The notes beneath the pieces are model-generated. The model made no database searches, was not told where the DNA came from, and saw only the letters and a list, made by a program, of their open reading frames with translations. The translations under genes and the position numbers were made by a program. Source: Botryllus schlosseri (taxonomy: Eukaryota; Chordata; Ascidiacea; Stolidobranchia; Styelidae). Taken from it: a stretch of 23,300 bases of DNA. This document shows positions 9,031-17,457 of this stretch, in pieces (positions within the stretch are counted from its first letter, which is position 1; each line of letters opens with the position of its first letter). The stretch covers positions 1-23,300 of the forward strand of contig KE605585.1 of assembly GCA_000444245.1 (NCBI GenBank). The letters run 5' to 3'.

Positions 9031-9608
9031 GAGTGTTGTTGAAAGTCAATGTTGCGAAGCAAGCGCGCTTTTAACGATTGGTGATTTAGATCGTAAAATA
9101 ATTAACGCTGACGCGAAATTCATTACAGACGTCGTCAGTGACTGATCTCAGAAGTGCCAAGTGCTAGCGATTAGCTTATTCGTGAGAGTACCGCGCTGAT
9201 GCAGTCGCTGATTAGAAGCTATCAACTTTTGTTCCGTGTTTGGATGGGTTTGTGCGTGATTTGTTCGCAACGCTGGTAAATTCACTTACCCTCGGCTGTG
9301 GGAAGTGTTATTTAGGAGTTGAATCAGATTTATTTTATAGAGTTCGTGTTGGTTAGCATTTATAATCGCCTCGGTCGTGACATCGGTGTCAGAGACCGAC
9401 AAGAATTTGTTAAATTCACCGTAAACGTAGCGCTGCAGCCCGGCATGAGATAGCAGACTTCGCCGGCGTTAAAGGAATCGATGTGTCTTCACTAGCCGTC
9501 TCTTTGGGATTATAAAACTTTTCATTGCGCGAGGATTTACTTTTGTGGAGTTAATTCTGGACGGAGGGAATTATCAATATTCCGTCGCTTAATCAAGAAC
9601 AGAAAGCG
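9031..9608 (+). other. 5' leader of the Groucho/TLE gene with upstream ORFs
   Basis: Assuming transcription from about 9020 and no leader intron, several short upstream frames precede the main ATG: 9049-9084 (11 codons), 9199-9279 (26 codons), 9445-9453 (Met-Arg-stop) and 9481-9495 (4 codons). All end before 9609, so they could damp translation of the main frame. A TGTGGGAA at 9297-9304 matches the Su(H)/RBPJ core, of interest because Groucho acts with Hairless and Hes proteins in Notch signalling, but one site is expected by chance. Confidence 0.4.
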
Positions 9609-9629
9609 ATGTTTTCCAACAGGGCACCG
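9609..9629 (+). CDS. groucho/TLE: Groucho/TLE coding exon 1
   Basis: Encodes MFSNRAP and ends at the donor GTAAAA in phase 0. The short N-terminal exon is usual in TLE genes, though the residues themselves are not conserved. Introns 1-4 are only 61-69 nt long. Confidence 0.85.
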
Positions 9630-11309
9630 GTAAAATCTATTCTTTGAGTTGCCCGTTATTCGCGTCGCACAGTGCCACTATCACGATTTATGTTTTAGGC
9701 TCCACCCGTGCCCGGACAACCTATACTATCGATAGGCGAAAAGTTGGATAGTTTGAAGGAAGAATTCGCCTACCTGCAGGCGCAGAATCACAAGTGAGAT
9801 TACGGATGTTTTAACCTTCGGTGACCCGCGTTAACCTCTGTGTCTGTCTCTTGTCAAGTTTGAAACACAGCCAGGAAACGTTGACAAAGGAAAAGGCTGA
9901 CATACAGCGTTGCTACGTTATGGTACGACATTCCTGTTCAATACTCAACTCATGAAAATTGTCATAATGTTCACAATTTTTTCACAGTACTATGAAATGT
10001 CGTATGGATTGAATATTGAGATGCACAAACAGGTCAGTAGAGTTGATCTCAATGCCATTCCGCTGCCTCACGTCATGGAACTTCTTGTTACAGACCGAAA
10101 TCGTCAAAAGACTGAGCACAATTATCGGACAAATCATGCCGTTCTTAGCGCAAGAGGTTAGTTACAGTGCGTTTAGTGGAGTTATATTTCCGTTAGATTT
10201 GGTTGCTGATAAATCAGCTAAACGAAAGTTGGTATCATTTTCCTGTTATCGGACATATGCAATTGAATAATATTATCGTATTGAAATAAACCAGAAAATA
10301 TTCTAGTGAGAGTCGTCAGGGATAATCGCCAGAAACTAGCATCGAATTGGAAAGAAAAGCCTAAAATATACGGGTTTATTTCAATATCAATGTACTATTC
10401 GATTGTATATTCAAGTTCTGCTTCTGTACCTCCAACACGCCTTCTTTCCTGCGTTGTTTTGAAAGTTGTTGCAAAAGACATCTTGGCATTTTCGCGGCAT
10501 TTTGGGCATCGGTACGTACGTTAATCCGTTTGCTTGGCAGTTGGTACACCCACGACTTTCAAACCATTCAAATGGCGTTGATCTTTCCCAGTATCAACGT
10601 ACAGCGCAGGTGTCTAAACTTCAGCAACTGACTTTTGCAGTGTAATTTGAGCGATCTATCAGTGCCGACTGATCGCGAAGCTCTTAATATTCGAACCACG
10701 AACGGGTGTGAAGTGGATGACTTGCCACATTCTGTAATCTCGGCGATCTTTTTCGATTTACCGCGGGTTAGCGCCGTGAATGATTCTATTTTGTGTTATT
10801 TCAGCATCAACAAAATGTGGCTGGTGCTGTCGAGAGGGCGAAACACGTCTCGATGTCGGAATTAAATCACGTTATCGGGGTAGGACCGAATAATTTGAAT
10901 ATTGACCACGATTGGCTGACTTCTGTTGTCTTCCAGGCGCAGCAGCTTCAATCTCAAAATCATATGCCACCTCAAGCACCCTTGTCACTACCAGGTCACC
11001 CTGGAATGTTGCCACACGCTGCGCATTTGCCCACGTCGTCGGCAGGCTTGTTAGCTTTGTCTCAAGCGGCCTTGACTGGTCACCCCCACCCGTTGAGCAT
11101 CGTGAAGGAAGAGCTGAGGAGTAATGAGCAAGCACACGCCGCGCAGAGTAAGTTGCCACACGCAACGCGGGAATATTCGCACCGTGTTAGCGATACGTAA
11201 TGCAATTATGGGGCGACTAAACCTGTTCATTTCCATATCAGTGGCTGCCGACCGGGAAAGGGAGAGAGAGCGCGAACGCGGACGGGAACGAGAGAGAGAA
11301 AGCCGACAG
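9609..11309 (+). CDS. groucho/TLE: Groucho/TLE transcriptional co-repressor, N-terminal part (8 exons, 3' incomplete)
   Basis: Exons 9609-9629, 9699-9793, 9859-9922, 9988-10032, 10094-10156, 10805-10879, 10937-11147 and 11242-11309 join in frame to 642 nt (214 residues). Groucho/TLE proteins are nuclear co-repressors recruited by Hes/Hairy, Runx, engrailed-type and TCF factors; they tetramerise through the N-terminal Q domain and bind peptide motifs through a C-terminal WD40 propeller (family knowledge). Seen here: a 7-residue tip, a coiled-coil Q domain at about residues 18-121 with YVMYYEMSYGLNIEMHKQ at 58-75 essentially identical to the family, the linker with SAGLLALS, and an RE-repeat tail. 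The first ATG of the matching frame has a purine at -3. The WD40 half is missing because the gene continues past the window. Compared with Drosophila and human the tip lacks the usual KFTI motif. The flanking 12-kb intron is repeat-rich. Confidence 0.95.
9699..9793 (+). CDS. groucho/TLE: Groucho/TLE coding exon 2 (start of Q domain)
   Basis: Follows TGTTTTAG and ends at the donor GTGAGA (phase 2). It encodes APPVPGQPILSIGEKLDSLK, then EEFAYLQAQNH. The part from GEKLDSLKEEF onward aligns with the family's SLDRIKEEFQFLQAQYH and begins the coiled coil. The preceding proline-rich piece replaces the family's usual KFTI region. Confidence 0.93.
9859..9922 (+). CDS. groucho/TLE: Groucho/TLE coding exon 3 (Q domain)
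   Basis: The acceptor is CTCTTGTCAAG and the donor GTACGA. The first base completes Asn39, then LKHSQETLTKEKADIQRCYV and M. This aligns with the family's [21 protein letters not shown], with a Cys in place of the usual His before YVM. Confidence 0.93.
9988..10032 (+). CDS. groucho/TLE: Groucho/TLE coding exon 4 (invariant Q-domain core)
   Basis: A 45-nt exon between TTTTTTCACAG and GTCAGT encodes YYEMSYGLNIEMHKQ, which is identical to the vertebrate TLE sequence and the strongest evidence for the family assignment. Confidence 0.97.
10094..10156 (+). CDS. groucho/TLE: Groucho/TLE coding exon 5 (Q domain)
   Basis: A 63-nt exon after TTGTTACAG and before GTTAGT encodes TEIVKRLSTIIGQIMPFLAQ and E. 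It corresponds to TEIAKRLNTICAQVIPFLSQE of human TLE1 with conservative changes. The following 648-nt intron contains a palindromic R3 repeat. Confidence 0.96.
10235..10441. repeat. R3 repeat, palindromic copy in Groucho intron 5
   Basis: The left half carries GCAATTGAATAATATTATCG, TATTGAAATAAACC and then GTCGTCAGGGATAATCGCC and GAATTGGAAAG. The right half is the reverse complement of the R3 start (ends CTTCTGTACCTCCAA, and reads ACGGGTTTATTTCAATATC). The copy is therefore two R3 starts facing each other around one R3 middle. It sits 79 nt after the exon 5 donor and accounts for a third of an otherwise modest intron. Confidence 0.65.
10805..10879 (+). CDS. groucho/TLE: Groucho/TLE coding exon 6 (end of Q domain)
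   Basis: A 75-nt exon after TTATTTCAG and before GTAGGA encodes HQQNVAGAVERAKHVSMSEL, then NHVIG. It matches the family's [25 protein letters not shown]. The intron that follows (57 nt) keeps frame and has no stop, so reading straight through would also be translatable. Confidence 0.96.
10937..11147 (+). CDS. groucho/TLE: Groucho/TLE coding exon 7 (GP-rich linker)
   Basis: Follows TTGTCTTCCAG and ends at the donor GTAAGT in phase 1. It starts AQQLQSQNHMPPQAPLSLPG and continues through a His/Pro/Gly-rich stretch to TSSAGLLALSQAALTGHPHP, then LSIVKEELRSNEQAHAAQ. The SAGLLALS segment is shared with vertebrate TLEs; the rest is the variable low-complexity linker. IVKEE resembles a SUMO-acceptor consensus (psi-K-x-E), an inference only. 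Confidence 0.93.
11242..11309 (+). CDS. groucho/TLE: Groucho/TLE coding exon 8 (Arg/Glu repeats)
   Basis: The acceptor is CATATCAG and the donor GTATTT. Two bases complete Met192, followed by AADRERERERERGRERERES and RQ. The position after the linker corresponds to the HHRDREPG segment of human TLE1, here expanded to a charged repeat. The DNA is an almost pure purine/CG run and may be length-variable. It ends in phase 0; no confident ninth exon is seen in the 12 kb that follow. Confidence 0.85.
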
Positions 11310-12346
11310 GTATTTCCAACGTTGTTACGTAACACTCGGACGGAATTACTGTCGTCCGCGAAAATTTCAACAGGCGTTGACACATTTCAAACATTTGGGT
11401 GCCAAATCCCCGAATTTCGTCACTTTTTCGTGCTGTCTGGCGCCGGAATTTCAAGTTTTGCGCGTTTGCACTCTCTTGGCAACCTTGATTTTAACCTGCT
11501 GTAGTACAAGTTTACTGATACCAATCCGTCTGTCTTGGCGCTTTTGTCGTTAATAGTCGGTCTTGTGCCAAAATTTGAGTTTTGCCACCACAATTTCGCG
11601 GTATTTGCTATTCTCTTTTTGCGGCTGGATGTTAGGATTATAATTCAACCCGCAATATCGGGTTTATACGCGAAGCCCGGTTTCCTGCGTTTGTGCCCGC
11701 TGATAGATTGTCTGTTAGCGATTATTAGAAAAGGTCTGTCCGCGGTGCCGCTATCAGGTGGAGCATTTCATGTTTTTCATTCCGCATTGTGCCCAGTTCT
11801 CGTTATACAAGTTGATATTCCAGCGAGCACCATTATATTGGCCCGTAATTATGGTTGGTAGGAAATGATTAGGGTTATTGAGTTACAGGATTTCAATCGT
11901 GTACAACCAGTAGTGCCGTTTCAATCGGCTCGCATTGGCTTGCTTTGATAGCGCACCGCTCGACAAGCGGAAGCAATACAACGGCTAGGTATCCTGTCGA
12001 GATGTATGCTGGAATAATCCATTGTATTGCGAATATCCGTGGCCTGCAAGCGCGTCGAGTTCGCGGGTCCTCAATGTGTATCGTTGATCGATTGACCGGC
12101 GGTTCATGTGTCTGAATATTTTTGAGTTATAATGGGAATAATCGATCGCGCGCACGAAAACCAGGTTATCTGATGTGGTTCCTTACGCGTGGTTGCGTTT
12201 TGTAGCGGCTTATGAACGAACGGGTTGGAGTTGCCAATACACCCAGTGCACGAGACGCCAACGTTATTGGCATTACGAGGCTTGTGCGCTCGAACTTTGA
12301 GCCTATTACACAGATTATGAAGTTCTATAAGCTTAACGTATATTTA
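11310..12346. other. Start of the large Groucho intron
   Basis: About 1 kb after exon 8 with no repeat-family copy and no supported exon. It keeps open frames for a while (11124-11504 and 11535-11861 on +), which are read-through or chance. The sequence is unique-looking and fairly CpG-rich, so intronic enhancers are possible but not shown. Confidence 0.4.
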
Positions 12347-12579
12347 CAAACCGGGACATCTAGAAAATTTTCAGCTTCGTCGAATTAAATTAGAATTAGA
12401 GTAACAGCTACACAGTTTTACATTAGAATTAGAATTTGTGAATTCGCGAAAACTGGCACGTTCACGTACGTTCACTTCATGTCAAATCAAAGTTGATCCT
12501 CATTTCACGCATTAGATTAGAAGCAGAGCGAAGAAACATTTCACAAATTGCATTCGAATTATCTAGCTGTCCAAGACTG
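12347..12579 (-). repeat. R1 repeat, short copy with both ends
   Basis: The left end reads CAAACCGGGACATCTAGAAA and the right end is the complement of CAGTCTTGGACAGCTAGATA, so both terminal repeats are present. The inside keeps the tail units and the TTTCACAAATTG block but lacks the central AACGAGCCAAGC core. No flanking duplication is apparent. Confidence 0.7.
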
Positions 12580-13300
12580 CGCACAGTAATAGTACCTTCA
12601 ATGCTACCCGATAATTCCTTGATGTCGCATGGAAATTGTAGTCTCGGCAATATCCAAAACACAATCATTCCTGGCATTTGTGGATATTGCCGCGTTATTG
12701 TTGGTCGACAATAGCATTTTTTTGCGGCAGGCTATAATCGCTCGATGTAATTTGCCGTGTATAACTGATATTTCGGAGATATCCCGTATTGCGTATTCGA
12801 CCCCATTGAAACGAGGTATTGCCAATCTATTGCGCGCAATCTGATTCGAATAGGCATCGCTCGATTGCTTTTGACAAGTACGCCATTACTCGGGATTCAT
12901 TCAAGCCCGACCAATGATTTGTTGTTCAATTCATTTCCCGAGTTATCGATTTCTGCATTCCCTATTTTCATTTAGGTGCGATTAACCGGTCATAGCAATC
13001 AACGAGAGACATGATTTCGTCTCATTTGTAGTTGCATGGGTACTAGAAAACTGCACTATTGCCACTTGCGGCTTGATTCAAATATGAAATTCGACAATTT
13101 CCTATCATACTTGATTGAATTAGATGAAGTAAGCTACCGGTACTGTACGTGTACAGGTAATTCAGTCGCGCGATAAACATTCTACTGATCAAATACTTAT
13201 ATTGTACTCATGGGGATTACCTACGCTGAAACATTTTGGGCGTAACGGGTTGGGAACTTTCAACTAAATACTTTATTTTTTCTTCTTCTTGCTAGCTCAG
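12580..13300. other. Intron sequence, no gene
   Basis: No exon or repeat-family copy is recognised. Overlapping short frames on both strands at 12477-12844 show no family resemblance. The stretch ends with a strong pyrimidine tract, TTATTTTTTCTTCTTCTTGC, that leads into a candidate micro-exon. Confidence 0.35.
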
Positions 13301-13327
13301 AATCGTCACCTCAAACAATCGCCAGGG
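13301..13327 (+). CDS. Candidate 27-nt micro-exon of the Groucho gene
   Basis: Between a long pyrimidine tract with GCTAGCTCAG and a consensus donor GTAGGT lie 27 nt that read NRHLKQSPG in phase 0, the phase in which exon 8 ends. Size divisible by three means inclusion or skipping leaves frame intact. I cannot match the nine residues to a Groucho segment, so support rests on the splice sites only. It could equally be a chance pair of sites. Confidence 0.3.
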
Positions 13328-13479
13328 GTAGGTTTCGGAAGCCGAAACCCTCCCATTTCAAACTCGAAAGCCCGTCCCTGTAAAATACCGATTCTATATA
13401 CGATATTTCTTACTTCATAGCTAATTTGCGATTCTGTAATTTGTGTTAGTTGCTTCGAAATTGAATCTATTTAGTTGTG

Positions 13480-13615
13480 TTCTAGTTGGTCAGATACGGA
13501 TTTTTAAAGGTCGTTAATTCTAGTTCTAGTTGCTCATTTTGAAAATCCAGTAGTACGCAAAAGTCTGATTGAGCGTCATTAAAATTGAGTTACAATTTTT
13601 TATGCGGCCACTGTG
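13480..13615 (+). repeat. R2 repeat, copy 1
   Basis: Units of the form TAGTTCTAGTTGCTCATTTT plus GAAAATCCAGTAGTACGCAA, followed by AAGTCTGATTGAG and, 30 bp on, GCCACTGTGG. The same series occurs at 20085-20245 with the end reading CTACTGTGG, and reversed at 14915-15090. Non-coding. Confidence 0.6.
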
Positions 13616-14246
13616 GTGACATTTTCTCGGGTACTACGATCGTTGCGGTAGCGTCGCGAACTGGCGTTGACTCGGCGCGGTATCCGTTCGTGCAAAATTT
13701 GCGGTCATGTTACGTATCGCTTGTTCAGCACCTGATGGTACAAGGTTTAGCGCGGTGTCGCCTGTAGTTTCTAGCGCTGAAAATATGTTTGTGGGTATCG
13801 ATTTCCTGGTGCGGTTAGGCGGCCGTCTCGTGTATGTTGTCCATTGTGAATTGGCTTGTTTTGATCACAGGTTGTAGGCTACCGTAGCACCAGACGTGTG
13901 ACGCGGTAATCCGCTTAATTGTATGTTGGGCAACGGCGGTCTGGCTTGTTATCCAATTGCTAAAGAAAATGACGGATGCTCGCCACTCTTACAGAATCTG
14001 TAGTGTAGACACAACGCGCTGTTTGATAATTATAAGTATTTAGCGTAACATCTAATTTTCTAGTGGGCACTCGCGGATTTGAAAGTCGGCATGTTGCCAT
14101 CTGTGCTGTTGGTGTTGATTTGCTGATGATGATTAAGTTTCTGAGGCTCGCATTTGCTATCGACTAGGTTGAGATATCCCACGGTTCGATAGTCGGTGTT
14201 GCACCCCTATCCGACAAGACTATGATAGGAATGTGGCAGTGTGGTG
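13616..14246. other. Intron sequence, no gene
   Basis: About 630 nt without a repeat-family copy or supported exon. A GGTTCGATAGTC at 14183-14194 recalls a tRNA B box but has no A box or cloverleaf with it. Nothing else is recognised. Confidence 0.35.
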
Positions 14247-14614
14247 CAGACGTGGGCAACTGTATAAGTCTAAGTTTCTAATTTGATTAATTAAAGCGAA
14301 ATGCCGGCAATCTAATTCCAATCTAATTTGTGAACTGTGTCTATGCTCGTTTTAATTCTAATCTAATTTCTGAAGGTCCTGAAAATGCTGTAGGTGAATT
14401 GTATCGTACAAAATGAACCAAGCTTGCTGTAGCCACATGTGACATTCTCATGCTTATGGAAATAATAAACTATGATTTGATATGAGCTAAACCTGATTTA
14501 CAAGTGTTTCCGAATTCGATAATTCTAATTCTGATGAAATTTGGAAGGAACTGTAGCTATAATTCTGATCAAATTTTCAAAAGAGGAAACAAACTATCGA
14601 GTTGTCCAAGTACG
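14247..14614 (+). repeat. R1 repeat, full-length copy B
   Basis: Starts CAGACGTGGGCAACTG and ends with GAGTTGTCCAAGTACG, the reverse complement of the start with changes. It contains every R1 landmark including the core AAAATGAACCAAGCTTGCTG, and is about 368 bp long, close to the copy at 21592-21960. The open frame at 14504-14914 begins inside it and is not a gene. Confidence 0.8.
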
Positions 14615-14914
14615 ATGCTGTGGCTCGTAAATGTGGGCACGCGTCACCGCCGTTTTCTCGGCGCTATAGAAATTGAGCTCAAAATGCGAAACACGCATAC
14701 GTATTTTCAGCGTGATCTGCGAAATGGTCTCAAATCTTGGTTCGGGGCCTGTAGGATGCTGTTTCCTACTTTCACGGGTCGTGAAGTGATTTTGGTCTTT
14801 CTATATCTCGGAAGTCGGTATTGTTTACAAGATTTAGGGGCGGCCTTCGTTACATACTCATTACTCATTCGCCAGTCAGACTCGCACAAAGTACTTGATT
14901 TTCGTAAAGCCTAA
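14615..14914. other. Intron sequence, no gene
   Basis: This stretch between an R1 and an R2 copy is open for about 100 codons on + and 60 on - but shows no motif. No gene is called. Confidence 0.3.
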
Positions 14915-15090
14915 TGCGCAATAAGCATTAAAACTACTCGCTTTTCAATATAACGAACTCGATTCAGAACTACACGCTTTTGAAAATTCGTAACCAGAAC
15001 TAGAACCGATTACTTTTGAAAACTCGCAACTAAAACTACTCAAAAAACGAGCAGTTACTTAACAGTCAACTTTGCAATCAGACATATGAG
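14915..15090 (-). repeat. R2 repeat, copy 2 (reversed, tandem 35-bp units)
   Basis: Three to four units of about 35 bp, each like CTTTTGAAAACTCGCAACTA plus AAACTAC, lie in tandem between about 14930 and 15045. They are the reverse complement of the R2 units at 13480 and 20085. The block ends with GTCAACTTTGCAATCAGACA. Unit number differs between copies, so R2 is an element with internal tandem repeats. Confidence 0.6.
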
Positions 15091-15987
15091 CGATACTACT
15101 TTATCACCCTTGAGGCTGGCTTATTCAAGAACAGCACAGATGGCGTTGAAGTAAACCTTGAAATATAAATTACTATAGCTTAATAGATGCGGGCAGTTGG
15201 GATTTGAGCGCTCGGAGGCAATTTATAAAATCTCTCAATAGAGTGCTGCGATCGGGATTGTGTTTAAAACGTTCCAAGCCGATCCGATGTCACGGACGAT
15301 TACAAATAATCGCCCGATACGCGACGAGTCCCGTAATGAATTTAGTTCTCGTGTTACTGCCAGCAAACCGCGCGCGCAAATGCCAACATAAACAAAGCGG
15401 AAAGGAAGATGGAATTATCTAAACGCGGAGCCAAAACAGTAATCCGTGACGCTTCGTTAATACTACATGATATCGGCGTGGCGTGTCGCTTCCATAAAAC
15501 AATGTTTTTCCTGCATGCGTAACGCGAATTACACTAGAGTGGTGCGGTTTTGAAGTAGATATTTAAGTGTGGAAACGCGGTAATTGATGAAATTACCGCG
15601 GGGTATCGTATGCCCCTTTCGAGTGAATGGCCTCCTTTGAAATTTCGCAGAATACATTCCGCACACGGTTGAGTTAATTCGAGATGGTCGAGATCCTTGC
15701 GGCGGTATCGATTTTGAAAGTACAGGTCCCCAAAATGATCACTTCCTCTGGGAGACAATGATGTACAATGGCCCGTATCTGACCGCTCCTGATGGGCGGC
15801 ACATTTTTATCGTTTACCATTTTAAGTCACACCGCGTGCATGGTATCGACTAAATTACGACTGATAATTGTTGCGGCCTGTGTTTTGTCGCTACTGCAAT
15901 TATGTTGATCTTTGGAAAGTTGTCAAAGCCTGCGGCCCTTAGGGCTAGATCAGTCTATCACAAGTTCCCTAAATTTTGGCCTTCGTT
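15091..15987. other. Intron sequence with a perfect hairpin
   Basis: No supported exon. Positions 15576-15600 form a perfect 10-bp stem (CGCGGTAATT / AATTACCGCG) with a 5-nt loop. Frames at 15204-15422 and 15534-15758 have no recognisable product. The CpG density is higher than in the repeats. Confidence 0.4.
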
Positions 15988-16462
15988 GCTGTAAGTTAGG
16001 TGTTTCCAACCTAAGGCACATACATGAGCCTTTTACACGGGGGGAACATAAAATAATTTGAAACATTTAAGCCGGGGCCTACTCCAAACAGAAGAAAGGA
16101 ATTGAAATTTATTTAAAATTCTCGCACACCAATAAGGTACATAATGATCTTGAGTTTTCATTCTTTGATATACTTTTAGATTAATTATCATCAATATTTT
16201 TAAAATGTGGCTACCCTTGCTAAAGATGGAAGTTTGATGAAATTCATTTTTTGAATTTTGCTTTACATTATGTCTACATGGTCAAAGAGTGCAAGCTACA
16301 ACGGTGATGAGTATGATGACCATTAGGTAATGCATAAACCTGTTATTTAGTTTAAATTATGTTTCATAATGTTTTCAAAAGGTTGAAAATTGGAGACCAT
16401 TGATTTTGACTACCTTCTAAGGTGGCCACGGTGTAAAAAAGGTTGTAGACCCGTGCTGTAAG
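15988..16462. mobile_element. Non-autonomous hAT-like element with 8-bp target duplication
   Basis: The 459-bp element (15996-16454) is flanked by GCTGTAAG at 15988-15995 and again at 16455-16462, an exact 8-bp target-site duplication, the length typical of hAT. The left end reads TTAGGTGTTTCCAACCTAAG and the right end, reversed, ACGGGTCTACAACCTTTTTT; both fit the hAT pattern CAGGGGTTCCCAACCT with erosion. The subterminal pieces GGCACATACATGAGCC and GGTGGCCACGGTG are also of the known type. There is no transposase, so it was moved by an enzyme encoded elsewhere. Confidence 0.75.
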
Positions 16463-16489
16463 TGTACAAGATGTCTTTCAATGCGTGCC

Positions 16490-16622
16490 AGGTCATATAA
16501 AGGTCTTTCCAATTCTCTACTAGTTACTAACGATTACCCCAGATGAGTGTCAGCCGAAAATATTCGGGTTCATTTCAATATGAATTCCATGGTATGTTGA
16601 AGTTCTCTGCCTCCAAGAATCT
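16490..16622 (-). repeat. R3 repeat, copy 3
   Basis: The reverse complement reads GGAGGCAGAGAACTTC, ATATTGAAATGAACCCGAAT, ATTTTCGGCTGACACTCATC, GGGTAATCGTTAGTAACTA and GAATTGGAAAG. This is the R3 order of 4122-4268 with roughly one base in eight or ten changed. Confidence 0.7.
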
Positions 16623-17457
16623 CTTTTATCTGTAGTGTTATTGTACGTTTAGAGCGATTTTAGCCATGATTTTAAAGGTTTTGGTTATGTGTAACGACTT
16701 TAACGGATAACATTTCCGTCGGATTACCTTCGACCCAAGAAGTCGCGCGGTGTAACTTGATCATGGAGCGCCTTATTTCGTCCTTTATAAATGATCGTTG
16801 CGGTTTCGGCGCCGCATCGTATATCTCGAACTATTCTGGTGTCGTGGAGTGCTGGCATCAAATGCGTCACCCTCGCCACTTGGCTCGCCGCATGCAAACA
16901 ACACCTTTGAGTGGCCACCCATGTCTACGGTACCAACATGGTCGCCAGTGACACAGAACGGGGTTTGAATCACTGAGCGTAGGCTATACATTGGGGTTGT
17001 TAAAAATAACTCCTTTTTTCAGATTTTTGCGGCTATTAGCTAAAATTGTTAGCCCACTTTATGGATCTTTTGATCAAGAAACGTAAGATTTTTATAGAAA
17101 TTATGCAGGCCTTGCCAGAATAATAGAATTGATGGTCTGAAGACGTTATTGACATTTTAGTATGCTGATTCCCATGTGTGATATACCTGTGTAACGCCAT
17201 TATGTATAAATTCCGACCCATTTATTTGGTCAGTCACATTCATATATTATTCTCAACGTGGCGCGTATAGTTCCCGGGAAGCATTTTTTCCGGCCTGTCA
17301 CGAATATATATTGATCGCAATGCTGCTTATTCGGTGCTGTCAGTGTCATGTACTGTGACAGCATAGGAATTCGGTCCAGGCGTTTATGAAAATTACTGCA
17401 CGCATTTGGCAGCTTGTCAATGATCTTTACAATTCGATTCCTGCACGCTGTACTGTG
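16623..17457. other. Intron sequence, no gene
   Basis: No exon is supported. An 8-bp stem TGCTGTCA / TGACAGCA lies at 17335-17363 with a 13-nt loop. A TTTTTTCAG at 17015-17023 looks like an acceptor, but no donor in frame follows within a reasonable distance. Confidence 0.35.

Noticed and set aside
9297-9304. Su(H)/RBPJ-like TGTGGGAA as evidence of Notch feedback on Groucho
   Set aside because: A single short site inside the leader is expected by chance; kept only as a remark.
10872-11165. 97-codon open frame on - opposite Groucho exon 7
   Set aside because: Shadow of the coding exon; no motif of its own.
11124-11504. 126-codon open frame on + across Groucho exon 8
   Set aside because: It uses a different frame from exon 7 and only coincides with the exon 8 RE-repeat frame; the spliced model explains the conserved residues.
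14183-14194. tRNA B-box-like GGTTCGATAGTC
   Set aside because: No A box at the right distance and no cloverleaf arms can be drawn.
14504-14914. 136-codon open frame on +
   Set aside because: It begins inside the tail of R1 copy B, runs through unique intron sequence and has no recognisable motif.
17015-17060. Acceptor-like TTTTTTCAG followed by an open stretch
   Set aside because: A stop comes early in each frame compatible with exon 8, and there is no consensus donor nearby.
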